Part shown: positions 24,723 through 34,246 of the stretch, one piece after another
Layout: every line of letters begins with the position of its first letter
Position numbering within the stretch: position 1 is the stretch's first letter
Assembly (NCBI GenBank): GCA_963704585.1
Contig: OY969919.1
Location: 124,001 to 188,000 of the forward strand
Direction: 5' to 3'
Source of the DNA: Bog-756 sp963704585
GTDB taxonomy: Bacteria > Actinomycetota > Acidimicrobiia > Acidimicrobiales > RAAP-2
Length of the DNA: 64,000 bases
Position numbers and translations under genes: made by a program
The notes under the pieces: model-generated
Database searches by the model: none
Seen by the model: the letters and a program-made list of their open reading frames with translations, nothing else
Told to the model about the DNA's origin: nothing

Positions 24723-25880
24723 TCAGTCTGTCGGCAGCGGACCCGGGCTCGGCTGCGGTGGTCCGGTCGTCGTCCCCTCGGGACCGGTGGTCGCGTCGGC
24801 ACGCTCGGGCGAGCCGTTCGGCGACGGATCTCCGACCTCGACCGGAACGGCCGTCGCAGGGGCCACGGGACCCACGAGCGGGAAGTGGCACGCGACCCGG
24901 TGGCCGGGCGCGACCTCGCGCAGGAGCGGCTCCTCGGCGGCGCACCGCTCCTGGGCATAGGGGCAACGCGTCCGGAACCGGCAGCCCGACGGTGGGTCGA
25001 GCGGGGAGGGGAGCTCGCCGGTCAGCGGCGTGTGGTCGCGCACCTGGTCGGGATCGGGCTCGGGGATGGAGGCGAGGAGCGCCTCGGTGTAGGGGTGGGC
25101 GGCGGCGCGGTAGAGCTCGTCGGAGGGGGCGACTTCGACGAGCTTGCCCAGGTACATGACGGCCACGCGGTCGCTCACGTTCTTCACGACCGCGAGGTCG
25201 TGGGCGATGAAGACCATGGTGAGGCCGAAGCGCTCTTTGAGGTCGGCGAGGAGGTTGAGGATCTGCGCCTGCACGGACACGTCGAGCGCGGAGACCGGCT
25301 CGTCGCAGATGAGGAGCTCTGGCTCACCCATGAGGGCGCGGGCGATGCTGATTCGCTGGCACTGCCCACCGGAGAACTCCTGGGGCCGGCGGTCGCCCGC
25401 GTTGTCGGGGTCGATCCCGACGGCCTCGAGCATGGCCCGGACCTTCTTCTGGCGCTCCTGCTTCGACCCCCGCTTCCAGATGACCAGGGGCTCGGCGACG
25501 ATGTCGCGAACCCGACGGCGCGGGTTCAGCGACGAGATCGGGTCCTGGAAGATCATCTGGATCTTCGTGCGTGCCTGGCGGAGTTGGCGGGTCGACATCG
25601 ATCCGAGGTCGCGGCCGAGGAAGCTGATCGTTCCCGACGTCGGCGGCTGGACCTGCACGAGGGTCCGCCCGGTCGTCGACTTGCCGCACCCGGACTCGCC
25701 GACGAGGCCGAGGGTCTCGCCCTGGCGGACCTCGAAGCTGATCCCCGAGACGGCCTGCACGCGCTGCGAACCGCTCCGGAACTCCACGACGAGGTCGCGC
25801 ACCGAGAGCACCGGGCCGTCGCCCACGGGTGGGAGGAGCTCCGGCGAGCCGGACTCGACGGCGGTGCCGGGGTCGGTCAC
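24723..25880 (-). CDS. oppF: Oligopeptide ABC transporter ATP-binding protein OppF
   Basis: This 385-residue ATPase is one of the pair that powers peptide import. Walker A is GESGCGKSTTGR, the signature is EFSGGQCQRISIARAL, Walker B is LLICDEPVSALDVS, and the His switch is FIAHDLAVV. The Opp/Dpp C-terminal extension is present with its Cys-rich cluster FRTRCPYAQERC (a [4Fe-4S]-type feature in relatives). About 40 residues of low-complexity Pro/Thr tail follow. GTG 25880 overlaps oppD by 4 nt. It is the last gene of oppABCDF. Confidence 0.93.
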   Translation of the reverse strand: MTDPGTAVESGSPELLPPVGDGPVLSVRDLVVEFRSGSQRVQAVSGISFEVRQGETLGLVGESGCGKSTTGRTLVQVQPPTSGTISFLGRDLGSMSTRQLRQARTKIQMIFQDPISSLNPRRRVRDIVAEPLVIWKRGSKQERQKKVRAMLEAVGIDPDNAGDRRPQEFSGGQCQRISIARALMGEPELLICDEPVSALDVSVQAQILNLLADLKERFGLTMVFIAHDLAVVKNVSDRVAVMYLGKLVEVAPSDELYRAAAHPYTEALLASIPEPDPDQVRDHTPLTGELPSPLDPPSGCRFRTRCPYAQERCAAEEPLLREVAPGHRVACHFPLVGPVAPATAVPVEVGDPSPNGSPERADATTGPEGTTTGPPQPSPGPLPTD

Positions 25881-27043
25881 GGCGCGGCCACCGGGGCACC
25901 GTCGTCCGCGGCACCCGGAGCGCTCGGGCCGTCAGAACCGTCCGAAGCGTCCGCCCCGTCCGACACTGCCGAGCCACCCGGCGGGACGGTCACGCTCGGC
26001 GCGGTCGGGGTGCCGTTCACCAGGGGGAACCAGCAGGCGAAGAGGTGGTCGGGGGACCCCGCGGTCCGCAACGGGGGCTTCGCCTCGCGGCACTTGTCCT
26101 GCGCATAGGGACAGCGCGGCGCGAATCGGCATCCCTTCGGAGGGTGGATGAGATCGGGCGGCCGGCCCGCGATCGCGCGGAGGCGGACCCCGCTCGGGTC
26201 GGCCAGCCGCGGGATCGAGTCCATGAGCGCACGCGTGTAGGGCATGTGGGTGTCGGCGAAGAGCGTGCGGGTCGGCGCGCGCTCCACGATCTGCCCCGCG
26301 TACATCACGACGATCTCGTCTGCGCGGTTGGCCACCACACCGAGGTCGTGGGTCACGAGGACGACCGCCATGTGCCGCTCGGTCTGGAGGTCGCCGAGGA
26401 GGTCGAGGATCTGGGCCTGCACGGTCACGTCGAGGCCGGTCGTCGGCTCGTCGGCGAGCACGAGGCGCGGCGAACAGGCGAGCGCGATCGCGATCATGAC
26501 CCGCTGCCGCATCCCGCCGGAGAGCTGGAACGGGTACCACCGCACGCGCTCCTCGGGCGAGGGGATGCCGACCGAGCGGAGCAGCTCGACCGCGGTGCTC
26601 CTCGCCTCACCCTTCTCCATCGAGAGGTGGAGGCAGAGCGACTCGCTGATCTGGGTGCCGATCCGCTTGACCGGGTTGAGCGCGGTCATCGGGTCCTGGA
26701 AGATCATGCTGAGCTCGGCGCCCCACACCTGGCGGAGCTGGTCGGGCGCCATCGCCGTGAGCTCGTGTCCGGCGAAGCGCACCGTGCCGCTCTTGACCAC
26801 GTCGCGCACGGGGAGCAGGCCCATGATCGAGCGCGCGAGGACCGTCTTCCCCGAGCCCGACTCGCCGACGACGCCGAGGGTGGTGCCCTCCTCGAGCGTG
26901 AGGGAGACCCCGTCGACCGCGTGGACCGTGCCGCGGGCGGTCCGGAAGGAGGTGTGGAGGTCTTCGACGACCAGGAGCGGCTCGTCGGATGTGCCGGCGT
27001 CGCGGAATTCGAGCCTCGGCGCCCGCATCCGACGGCGGCTCAC
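25877..27043 (-). CDS. oppD: Oligopeptide ABC transporter ATP-binding protein OppD
   Basis: The product is a 388-residue partner of OppF. Walker A is GESGSGKTVLAR, the signature is QLSGGMRQRVMIAIAL, Walker B is LVLADEPTTGLDVT, and the switch is LVTHDLGVV. The C-terminal oligopeptide-type cluster reads GCRFAPRCPYAQDKC. I give GTG 27043 as the start because it overlaps the oppC stop by 4 nt; ATG 27028, five codons later, is an alternative. The C-terminal 60 residues are a Ser/Asp/Gly-rich tail. Confidence 0.93.
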   Translation of the reverse strand: MSRRRMRAPRLEFRDAGTSDEPLLVVEDLHTSFRTARGTVHAVDGVSLTLEEGTTLGVVGESGSGKTVLARSIMGLLPVRDVVKSGTVRFAGHELTAMAPDQLRQVWGAELSMIFQDPMTALNPVKRIGTQISESLCLHLSMEKGEARSTAVELLRSVGIPSPEERVRWYPFQLSGGMRQRVMIAIALACSPRLVLADEPTTGLDVTVQAQILDLLGDLQTERHMAVVLVTHDLGVVANRADEIVVMYAGQIVERAPTRTLFADTHMPYTRALMDSIPRLADPSGVRLRAIAGRPPDLIHPPKGCRFAPRCPYAQDKCREAKPPLRTAGSPDHLFACWFPLVNGTPTAPSVTVPPGGSAVSDGADASDGSDGPSAPGAADDGAPVAAP

Positions 27044-27999
27044 AGCAGGCCCTCGCGGATGTCGAAGCGCTGCCGCAGCCGGTCGCCGATGAGGTTGATG
27101 GAGAGCAGCAGGAGGAACATCGAGAGCGCGGGCCACAGCATGATGTACGGGTTGATGCTGAGGAGGCCGTTCGAGGTCCCCTCGCTGATCATGTTCCCCC
27201 ACGAGGGCGTCGGGAGCGGTACCGACAGACCAAGGAAGGCGAGCGAGCCCTCGAGCACGATGACCCCTGCCACCGTGATGAGCCCGAAGGTCACCGCGAC
27301 AGGCACCACGTTGGGGAGGATCTCGCGGAAGAGGATGCGCGACGTCTTCGCTCCCATGGTCCGCGCGGCGATCACGAAGTCTCGGCCGGCGAACGAGAGG
27401 CTGGAGGCGCGCACCACCCGGAACATGAGCGGGATGGTCCCGACGCCGATGATCACGGTGATCTTGAAGAGGGACTGCCCCCAGAAGGCCACGATCGCGA
27501 TGAGCGCGACGATCGCAGGGAAGGCGAGGATCACGAACGAGCCCGCGTTGAGGGTGATGTCGAGACGACCCCCCTTGTACCCCGACACCAGCCCGAGGGT
27601 GCCGCCGACCAGCATGCCGATCGCGACCGACGCGAAGCCGACGATGAGCGAGACCCGGGCGCCGAAGATGAGCCGGCTCAGGAGGTCGCGGCCGAGGTCG
27701 TCGGTGCCGAGCAAGTGGTGGATGCTCGGCGGCGCGTTGATCGCCGAGTAGTTCTGGAAGTCGGGATTGGGAAGGGGCAGCAGGTTGGCGAAGAGCGCGA
27801 GGAGCACCACCAGGGCGACGAAGCCGATCGCGGACCAGAAGAGGAAGCCCATCGGCTTCGTGACCAAGATGTCGTCGGAGGCGAGCGACTCGCTCTGGCG
27901 CGAGACGATGACCTCGTCGACCGCGGCTTGACCCGGGAGCCGATCAGTGAGGAGCTGCCCCGAGGCACGGGTGGCGGCGAGCTCGCGGTCGTCAGGCAC
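27040..27999 (-). CDS. oppC: Oligopeptide ABC transporter permease OppC
   Basis: The product is 319 residues with about six membrane helices. The OppC-type N-terminus has one helix (FLFWSAIGFVALVVLLALF), then the LLGTDDLGRDLLSRLIFGAR motif that introduces the permease domain. The EAA-like loop lies around ARTMGAKTSRILFREILP. It starts at GTG 27999, 3 bp after the oppB stop. It pairs with OppB to form the channel. Confidence 0.93.
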   Translation of the reverse strand: MPDDRELAATRASGQLLTDRLPGQAAVDEVIVSRQSESLASDDILVTKPMGFLFWSAIGFVALVVLLALFANLLPLPNPDFQNYSAINAPPSIHHLLGTDDLGRDLLSRLIFGARVSLIVGFASVAIGMLVGGTLGLVSGYKGGRLDITLNAGSFVILAFPAIVALIAIVAFWGQSLFKITVIIGVGTIPLMFRVVRASSLSFAGRDFVIAARTMGAKTSRILFREILPNVVPVAVTFGLITVAGVIVLEGSLAFLGLSVPLPTPSWGNMISEGTSNGLLSINPYIMLWPALSMFLLLLSINLIGDRLRQRFDIREGLL

Positions 28000-28002
28000 C
28001 GG

Positions 28003-28947
28003 TCACTCCCGTACCACGCGCGGGTCGACGACCGTGAAGAGGAAGTCGACGACGAACTGGAGCACGACGTACGCGATGGCGACCACGAGCGAGATGCCCT
28101 GCACGACCAGGTAGTCGCGCTGCTGGACCGCATAGACGAGCGAGTAGCCGAGGCCGTCCATCGCGAAGAGGTACTCGACGATGAAGGTGCCGGCGAGGAG
28201 GGCGCCGATGTTGACGCCGGCCGCTGCCATCAGCGAGAAGGTGGAGGGTCGGAACGCATGGCGCATCATGATGCGCCGGGTGGAGAGGCCCTTCGAGCGG
28301 GCCATGGTGATGAAGTCCTCCTGCAGCGTGCTGATGAGGTCGGAGCGGAGCAGGCGGTAGTAGACCGCGATGGACCCCGCGGTGAGCGCGAGCGAGGGGA
28401 GGACCATGTCCTGCAGATTGCCGGCCGGGTCCTGGGAGAAGGGTACGTAGCCGGTCGCATGGAACCAGCCGAGTCCCACCGCGAACACCGCCACCAGGAT
28501 CGGCGCGATCACGAACGGCGGGAGCGCGAGCAGCCCGAACGTCGTGGTCGTCGAGACGTTGTCGAGCGGCCGGTTGGGGCGACGTGAGGTCACGAGCGCG
28601 AGCGGAATGGCGATCGCGAAGGCGAGGACCTGCGAGATGATGATGAGCTCCAGGTCGATCGGGACCCCGGTCTTGAGGATGTGGGTGACCGGTTCGTGGT
28701 CGAGGTAGGACTGGCCGAGGTTGCCGTCGAAGACCGCGCCGAGCCAGGTGAAGTACTGCTGGATCAGCGGCTTGTTGAGGCCCATCTGCTCGAGGAGCAC
28801 CTGGCGGTTGTGGGGGGTGTCGTTCGGCCCGAGGATGACGGTCGCCGGGTCGCCCGGCAGGAGGTGGACGAGGAGGAAGACCAGCACCGAGATGATGAAC
28901 GAGACGATCACCAATTGGACGATCCGTCGGAGGAAGTACTTGGTCAT
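28003..28947 (-). CDS. oppB: Oligopeptide ABC transporter permease OppB
   Basis: This 314-residue integral membrane protein begins with the OppB-typical MTKYFLRRIVQLVIVSFIIS helix. HLLPGDPATVILG, an extracytoplasmic loop, and the EAA-type loop MARSKGLSTRRIMMRHAFRP identify the DPP/OPP permease family. It starts at ATG 28947, 48 bp after the oppA stop. Confidence 0.93.
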   Translation of the reverse strand: MTKYFLRRIVQLVIVSFIISVLVFLLVHLLPGDPATVILGPNDTPHNRQVLLEQMGLNKPLIQQYFTWLGAVFDGNLGQSYLDHEPVTHILKTGVPIDLELIIISQVLAFAIAIPLALVTSRRPNRPLDNVSTTTTFGLLALPPFVIAPILVAVFAVGLGWFHATGYVPFSQDPAGNLQDMVLPSLALTAGSIAVYYRLLRSDLISTLQEDFITMARSKGLSTRRIMMRHAFRPSTFSLMAAAGVNIGALLAGTFIVEYLFAMDGLGYSLVYAVQQRDYLVVQGISLVVAIAYVVLQFVVDFLFTVVDPRVVRE

Positions 28948-28995
28948 TGCGCCATCGTCATTGCACCGTCAGGTACGAGCAGGTCGGCCCGGCCG

Positions 28996-30690
28996 CTAGC
29001 CGGCCAACCAGACCTGGGTCGGCTGGAAGACGCCTTCGTCGAACGCGTAGCCCGCCGAACCGTCCGGCAGGACCGGGTTCGCGAAGTTCTGCACCCGGTC
29101 GGCCGCGACTTCCGAGAAGAAGAACTGCGAGATCCAGAGGTAGGGGAGGTCCGCCGCGAGCCGCTTGTTCACGGTTTGGTAGGCCTGCACCCGTGTGGCG
29201 TCGTCGGTCGTGTGGCGTCCGGTGAGGAGCGCGGCCTCGATCGCCGGGTCGCTGTTGCGGGGGAAGTTGAGGCCGATGGAATTGATCGGCTTCACCGTGG
29301 TCGTGCTGAACCAGACGTAGTTGAGGTCGGGATTGGTCGCCCCGAACTGGTAGAGGGTGACCGCGGTGAAGTTGCCGGTCACGATGTTGCTGATGATCTG
29401 CGCCTGCTCCTGCGAGGACGGGGTCACGACGAACCCGACCTCCTGCCACATCTGCTGGATGAGCTGGATGAGCTTGAGGTAGAGCGGATCGGGGATGGTC
29501 ACGAGCGGGAGCGAAGGCGGGCCGTGCTCCGCCTTGTACTGCGCGACGAGCGCCTTCGCCCCTGCCGGGTCGTACGCGGGGTAGCCGGTGGCGTCGTAGT
29601 ACGGCGAGCTCGGCAGGAAGAGGCCGTTGATCGGCTCGGCGAAGCCGCCGCCGTAGAGCTGGCGGATGACCGTGGTGTCGAGGCTCTTGGCGAGCGCCTG
29701 GCGGATCCGGAGGTCGTTGGTGGGCGCGACGTCGGTGTTGAGCATGATGAACGTCATCGTCGGCTCGCCGAGGACCCCGGTACGGGTGTCCACGAGCTGG
29801 TAGCCGTTGCCCCCGGACCCGGAGAAGCGGTTGATGGTGTCGGCGTCGGTCGACTCGATCATGTCGACCGCTCCCGAGCGCAACGAGGCCTCGCGCTGGG
29901 TGGTGTCGGGGATCGGCTTGAAGGTGATCTGGTCGAGGTAGGGGAGGCCGGCGCGCCAGTAGTTCGGGTTGCGGACGGCCGTGAAGTGGTCGTTGGGCTG
30001 CCAGTCCGAGTAGATGAACGGCCCGGTCCCGATCGGCTTCGGGGCCTGGTTCGGGTTGGAGGTGGCCGCCTGGATCATCGCCTCGCCGACGATGTACCCG
30101 ACCTGTGTGGTGTTGGTCAGCCCCGTGTCGAACGTCGGGTTCGGCGCCTCGAGGGTGAAGACGACGGTCATCGGGTCGGGTGTGGTCACTGACGTCACCT
30201 GTAGGAGGGCCTGGGCCACGAGCGGCGATCCGAGGAGCGCCTCGTAGTTGGCCTTGACCACGGCCGCCGTCAGGTCCGATCCGTCGTGGAACTTCACGCC
30301 CGGACGGATCGTGAAGGTCCAGACTTCGAAGGTCGAGTTCGCCGACACCGACTCGGCCAGGTACGGCTTGATCGCCCCGTCGGCCGCCACCCACAGCAGC
30401 GGGTCGTAGACCGTCCCGGCGTAGAGGAAGCCGTTGGTGTCCCAGTGGTTGGACGCGGGGTAGAAGCCGTCGATTTCGGCGAGGGTGCCGACGGTGAGCG
30501 ATCCGCCGCGCACCGGCGAGCCGGTGCCGACCCCCGGCCGGCCCGTCGCACCCGTGGTCGGGCTGCCCGACGAGCCCGACGAGCAGCCCGCCAGGACGCT
30601 CGCGCTGGCCGCTCCCAGGACGACGGTGCCGCCGGCCGCCGCTCCGCGCGCGAGGAAGGAGCGCCGGTTCAGCCGGCCCGCATCGCTCAC
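28996..30690 (-). CDS. oppA: Oligopeptide-binding lipoprotein OppA with Tat-type signal
   Basis: This 564-residue SBP family 5 protein is the extracellular receptor of the peptide importer. The N-terminus has a twin-arginine motif NRRSFLAR, a hydrophobic stretch, and a lipobox VLAGC, so it should be exported folded by Tat and lipid-anchored. A Ser/Gly/Thr linker follows. The mature domain shows VRGGSLTVGTLAEIDGF, TFTIRPGVKFHDGSDL and FILLNTDVAPTNDLRIRQAL-like blocks typical of the family. GTG 30690 places the signal right at the start. It is the first gene of oppABCDF. Confidence 0.9.
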   Translation of the reverse strand: MSDAGRLNRRSFLARGAAAGGTVVLGAASASVLAGCSSGSSGSPTTGATGRPGVGTGSPVRGGSLTVGTLAEIDGFYPASNHWDTNGFLYAGTVYDPLLWVAADGAIKPYLAESVSANSTFEVWTFTIRPGVKFHDGSDLTAAVVKANYEALLGSPLVAQALLQVTSVTTPDPMTVVFTLEAPNPTFDTGLTNTTQVGYIVGEAMIQAATSNPNQAPKPIGTGPFIYSDWQPNDHFTAVRNPNYWRAGLPYLDQITFKPIPDTTQREASLRSGAVDMIESTDADTINRFSGSGGNGYQLVDTRTGVLGEPTMTFIMLNTDVAPTNDLRIRQALAKSLDTTVIRQLYGGGFAEPINGLFLPSSPYYDATGYPAYDPAGAKALVAQYKAEHGPPSLPLVTIPDPLYLKLIQLIQQMWQEVGFVVTPSSQEQAQIISNIVTGNFTAVTLYQFGATNPDLNYVWFSTTTVKPINSIGLNFPRNSDPAIEAALLTGRHTTDDATRVQAYQTVNKRLAADLPYLWISQFFFSEVAADRVQNFANPVLPDGSAGYAFDEGVFQPTQVWLAG

Positions 30691-30921
30691 CGGACCACCG
30701 TCGCCGGCGTCGTCGCCATCCCGTCGTCCCCCACGTGTCCCTCCCCGGTTGACCACACGACGGAGGGGCCGTCGTCGCAGTTCACGGACGGTGCCGGGCG
30801 GACGGTCTCCCACGGGTGCGGTGTTCGCTGGGCGCACGTTACTGCGGCAGGGGGCCAGGGTCCATGACGTCCCTCCGGGCGCTCGCGGCGCACCGGAGGT
30901 GGATTCCCCGTGCTCCCTGGG

Positions 30922-30927
30922 TACCAT
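30922..30927 (+). promoter_or_regulatory. -10 box deciding the start of the GT-C gene
   Basis: TACCAT ends 7 nt before ATG 30935 and overlaps an in-frame ATG at 30926. If it is the -10 element, transcription begins at about 30935 and the upstream ATG is not in the mRNA. Confidence 0.45.
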
Positions 30928-30934
30928 GCGGGCC

Positions 30935-32704
30935 ATGGAAGCCGCCCCTGCCGCGTCGGCCCCACGCGCCGGTGTGGGCGCTCTGGCGCCGCCGCGCGAT
31001 GCGCCGGTCGGGCCCGATGAGGAGGCCGAGAGCGCGGACGGGTCCGACGGCCCGGTCGGCCGCGCCGCGACGCCTGTTCGCCCGCCGGACGACGCCGCGA
31101 CCGCCGTGCGCCCGCCGGGCCAGACGGTCGGCGAGCTGCCCGGGACGCCGGTCGGGCTCGATCCCGAGGGCCCGCCGTTCGGCCGGGTGACGACGGTCTG
31201 CCTGGCGATCGCAGTCGGGCTCATCCTCGTCGCCTCGCTGGTGCTCCGCTTCTGGACCCGCTCCGATCTCTGGCTCGACGAGGCGCTGACGGTCAACATC
31301 GCGCGGCTCCCCCTTCACGACCTACCCTCCTACCTCCGGCGCGACGGAGCGCCGCCGCTCTACTACGTGCTCCTCCACGTCTGGATGGGGTGGTTCGGCA
31401 CCTCGGACCTCGCGGTGCGATCGCTCTCGGGGGTGATCGGCGTGGTGACCGTGCCGCTCGCATGGCTGGCCGGGCGGCGGCTCGGCGGCCGGTGGCTCGC
31501 CTGGTCTGTGACGCTGCTGCTCGCGACCTCGCCGTTCGCCATCCGGTACGACACCGAAGCCCGGATGTACTCGCTCGTCGCGTTGCTCACCGTGGTCGGC
31601 TTCCTCGCGCTCGACAGTGCGCTGCGGCGACCGCGGGCCGGCAATCTCGTCGGTGTCGGTGCGGTCGCCGGCCTGCTCCTCTATACCCACTACTGGGCGA
31701 TCTACCTCATCGGCACGGTCCTCCTCTGGCTCGCGTGGCAGGCGTGGCGCGGGCGGCCACAGTGGCGGACCGGCGCGCGGGCCGCGCTGGTCGCCGGCGC
31801 GGTCGGTTGCCTGACCTTCCTCCCGTGGATGTCGACCTTCTTCTTCCAGGGGCGCCACACCGGCACCCCGTGGGCCACGCCGGCGAACTTCGCCGCCATG
31901 GTCAACGCGGTCGCCTCCTTCGCCGGGGGCAGCACGAGCCAGGGGCGCGCGCTCGCGCTCATCTTCTTCGCGCTCGCCGGCCTCGGCCTCTTCGGGCTCG
32001 CCGTCGACCGGCGCCACATCGACCTCGACATCCGCACACGGCCGCTCGGGCGCCCCCTGGCCGTCGCAGTGGTCGGCACCCTCGCAGCCGCCGTCGCCGG
32101 TGGCTTCATCACCGACAGCGCCTTCGACCCGAGGTACGCCTCGGTCGTCTTCTTCCCGCTGATCCTGCTCGTCGCGATCGGGCTCATGGTCTTCGCCAGC
32201 CGCAGGGTCCGCACGGCGATCCTCGGGCTCGCGCTCGTGATGGGATTGGCGGCCTCGGTGCCGAACGTCTGGACGAACCGCACCCAGGCAGGGGAGGTGG
32301 CCGCCGCAATCACGAGTGCCGGTCGACCCGGTGACGTCGTCGCCTACTGCCCCGACCAGCTCGCGCCCACGGTCGCCCGGCTCCTCCCGCAGGGCCGGTA
32401 CCGGCAGACGACGTTCCCCCGGGGCACCGGTCCCGAGTTCGTCAACTGGGTCGACTACGCGGACGCCGTGCACGCCGCCTCGCCGCCGGTGTTCGCCGAG
32501 CGCGCCGCCTCGCTCGCGGCCGGCGGCCACCAGATCTTCGTGGTGTGGGCCGGTGGCTACCAGTCCTTCGGCTACCGGTGCGAGGGCGTTGTCCAGACCC
32601 TGCAGGCCGATCCCGCGTACCACGTGCAGCAGCTGGTCGTCGGTGACTCGGAGACCTTCTACCAGCCGATGTGGCTGATGCGCTTCACGCCGGTCGGCTC
32701 CTGA
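30935..32704 (+). CDS. GT39-like membrane glycosyltransferase (GT-C fold)
   Basis: The product is about 589 residues. After a 90-residue low-complexity Pro/Asp/Gly-rich cytoplasmic N-terminus come roughly ten hydrophobic helices. The GT-C signature RSDLWLDEALTVNIARLP, an Asp-Glu pair in the first extracytoplasmic loop, marks a polyprenyl-phosphate-sugar-dependent transferase. GAPPLYYVLLHVW fits the PMT/ArnT superfamily. The C-terminal 120 residues are extracytoplasmic. ATG 30935 is preferred because of TACCAT upstream; ATG 30926 is the alternative. It starts a five-gene plus-strand run of envelope polysaccharide genes. Donor and acceptor are unknown. Confidence 0.78.
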   Translation: MEAAPAASAPRAGVGALAPPRDAPVGPDEEAESADGSDGPVGRAATPVRPPDDAATAVRPPGQTVGELPGTPVGLDPEGPPFGRVTTVCLAIAVGLILVASLVLRFWTRSDLWLDEALTVNIARLPLHDLPSYLRRDGAPPLYYVLLHVWMGWFGTSDLAVRSLSGVIGVVTVPLAWLAGRRLGGRWLAWSVTLLLATSPFAIRYDTEARMYSLVALLTVVGFLALDSALRRPRAGNLVGVGAVAGLLLYTHYWAIYLIGTVLLWLAWQAWRGRPQWRTGARAALVAGAVGCLTFLPWMSTFFFQGRHTGTPWATPANFAAMVNAVASFAGGSTSQGRALALIFFALAGLGLFGLAVDRRHIDLDIRTRPLGRPLAVAVVGTLAAAVAGGFITDSAFDPRYASVVFFPLILLVAIGLMVFASRRVRTAILGLALVMGLAASVPNVWTNRTQAGEVAAAITSAGRPGDVVAYCPDQLAPTVARLLPQGRYRQTTFPRGTGPEFVNWVDYADAVHAASPPVFAERAASLAAGGHQIFVVWAGGYQSFGYRCEGVVQTLQADPAYHVQQLVVGDSETFYQPMWLMRFTPVGS

Positions 32705-32709
32705 CCGGT

Positions 32710-33960
32710 GTGACCGCGCCCGGGGAAGCCGGCGCCAACCGAACCGCGGCGGTCGACACGGCCGCCGTCGGGTCCGAGTCCCCGGCCGTCACCGCCGACG
32801 CGCCCGTGCGCACCGAGACCGCACGGCCCGAAGAGCGCGCCATGGGCGGTCGGTTCGGCCGGACGCTGCTCGAGGTGCTGCCCGCGTGGGCGGTCGCCCG
32901 CGTCGTGGTCGCGGGCGTCCTGGTCCTCGCCCACCTGACGGTCTCGACGACACGTCCGCACAACGCGGCGGCACAGCTCCGCGTCTCGCAGGGGCTCCTC
33001 GCCTGGGACGCCGGCTGGTACCAGGCGATCGCAGGACACGGCTACTCGGCGGCCGGTCTCCAGTCGGTGCGCTTCTTCCCCGCGTACCCCCTCGCGGCCC
33101 GGGTGCTCGGCCACGTGCCCGGGGTCGGCGTCGGTCCCGCCCTCGTGGTGATCGCGAACCTCGCCGCCCTCGTCGCGCTCGCGCTGCTCGCCCTGCTCGT
33201 CCGCGCCGATCTCGGCGACGCGGCACTCGCACGTCGTTCGGTCTGGCTGCTCGCGCTCGCGCCCTCCGCGTACGCGCTCGTCCTCGGCTACGCGGACGCG
33301 CTGCTGCTCGCCGCGGCCGTCGGGACGCTCTACGCGGTCCGCACGCAACGGTGGTGGTGGGCCGCGGCGGCAGGACTGCTCGCGGGCGCCGTTCGACCGC
33401 TCGGGCTGCTCGTGCTGGTGCCGCTCGCGATCGAGGTCGTTCGCACCCGTCGCGATGCGGCAGGTGCGTGGGGGTGGACCGCGCGTGCGGCCGCGTTGCT
33501 CGCACCGCTGGTCGGCGCAGGTGGCTTCCTCCTTTGGGTGCGCGGGCAGTTCGGCGACGCGCTGCTGCCGTTCCGTATCCAGCAGCAGAGCGGGCACCGG
33601 GGCCCCCTCACCGCGCCGCTCAGCGCAATGGTCCACAACGCGTCCGCGGTCCTCCACGGCCACCATCTCGGGAGCGCGCTGCACGTACCGTGGGTCCTGC
33701 TCTGCCTCGTCCTGCTGGTGGTGGCCTTCCGGCGGCTCCCGGTCAGCTACGGCGCCTTCGCCGCCGCCGTCCTCGCCGTCTCGCTGACCACGTCGAACCT
33801 CGACTCCTTCGAGCGGTACGCGCTCGGGGCGTTCCCGCTGGTGGTGGCCGCGTCGACGCTGACGGCCCGCCGGTGGGTCGAAGTCGCGGTGCTCGTCGCG
33901 TCGGGGGCGGCGATGGGGGGCTACGCCTACCTCGCCTTCGTCGGGGTGGTCGTGCCCTAG
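32710..33960 (+). CDS. PIG-V-like mannosyltransferase family membrane protein
   Basis: The product is 416 residues with about nine to ten membrane helices. The motif LLAWDAGWYQAIAGHGYS in the first loop is characteristic of PIG-V/GT76-type and related actinobacterial GT-C mannosyltransferases (WDxxWY). FFPAYPLAARVLG and AARAAGLLAGAVRPLG-like segments also fit. GTG 32710 begins 5 nt after the preceding stop, so the two genes are cotranscribed. It probably adds a mannose or related sugar to a lipid-linked acceptor on the outer face. Confidence 0.75.
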   Translation: MTAPGEAGANRTAAVDTAAVGSESPAVTADAPVRTETARPEERAMGGRFGRTLLEVLPAWAVARVVVAGVLVLAHLTVSTTRPHNAAAQLRVSQGLLAWDAGWYQAIAGHGYSAAGLQSVRFFPAYPLAARVLGHVPGVGVGPALVVIANLAALVALALLALLVRADLGDAALARRSVWLLALAPSAYALVLGYADALLLAAAVGTLYAVRTQRWWWAAAAGLLAGAVRPLGLLVLVPLAIEVVRTRRDAAGAWGWTARAAALLAPLVGAGGFLLWVRGQFGDALLPFRIQQQSGHRGPLTAPLSAMVHNASAVLHGHHLGSALHVPWVLLCLVLLVVAFRRLPVSYGAFAAAVLAVSLTTSNLDSFERYALGAFPLVVAASTLTARRWVEVAVLVASGAAMGGYAYLAFVGVVVP

Positions 33961-33971
33961 GCGGCGGTCCG

Positions 33972-33994
33972 GCCTTCCCCCGGCCGGGGAGGCG
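33972..33994. terminator. Stem-loop after the PIG-V-like gene
   Basis: GCCTTCCCC pairs with GGGGAGGC around a CGGCC loop (one bulged T), 12 nt after the stop. There is no U-tract. A TATCCT box follows at 34001. Confidence 0.4.
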
Positions 33995-34000
33995 AGCCAC

Positions 34001-34006
34001 TATCCT
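34001..34006 (+). promoter_or_regulatory. Candidate -10 box for the flavoprotein gene
   Basis: TATCCT, the same hexamer as before uvrA, lies about 240 nt before ATG 34247. The resulting long leader contains no recognised riboswitch; a 69-codon GTG frame inside it looks non-coding. Confidence 0.3.
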
Positions 34007-34246
34007 TCACGACCGCGGTGCTGCACCGGAGGAGTCCTCGCCGGGTGACCAGCCGTCCCGGACCCGGAGGAGGCGGGTGCGCGGCGAGCGGGCGGTGCCC
34101 GGTCGCTCACGCCGGACGGTCGGTCGTGGCGGCCCCGAGCCGAAGGCAGGGTCGCGTGCTCGGCACCCACGGGCCGGACGGCCCGAGGAGTGCCCCGGGG
34201 CGTCGTGGACCGCCCCGCGACCACTGACGAGAACGGAACAGGCCCG

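Noticed and set aside
34018..34227. 69-codon GTG frame in the leader of the flavoprotein gene
   Set aside because: It lies just after a TATCCT box, but it is Arg/Gly/Pro-rich with no Shine-Dalgarno and no resemblance to a leader peptide or known family.
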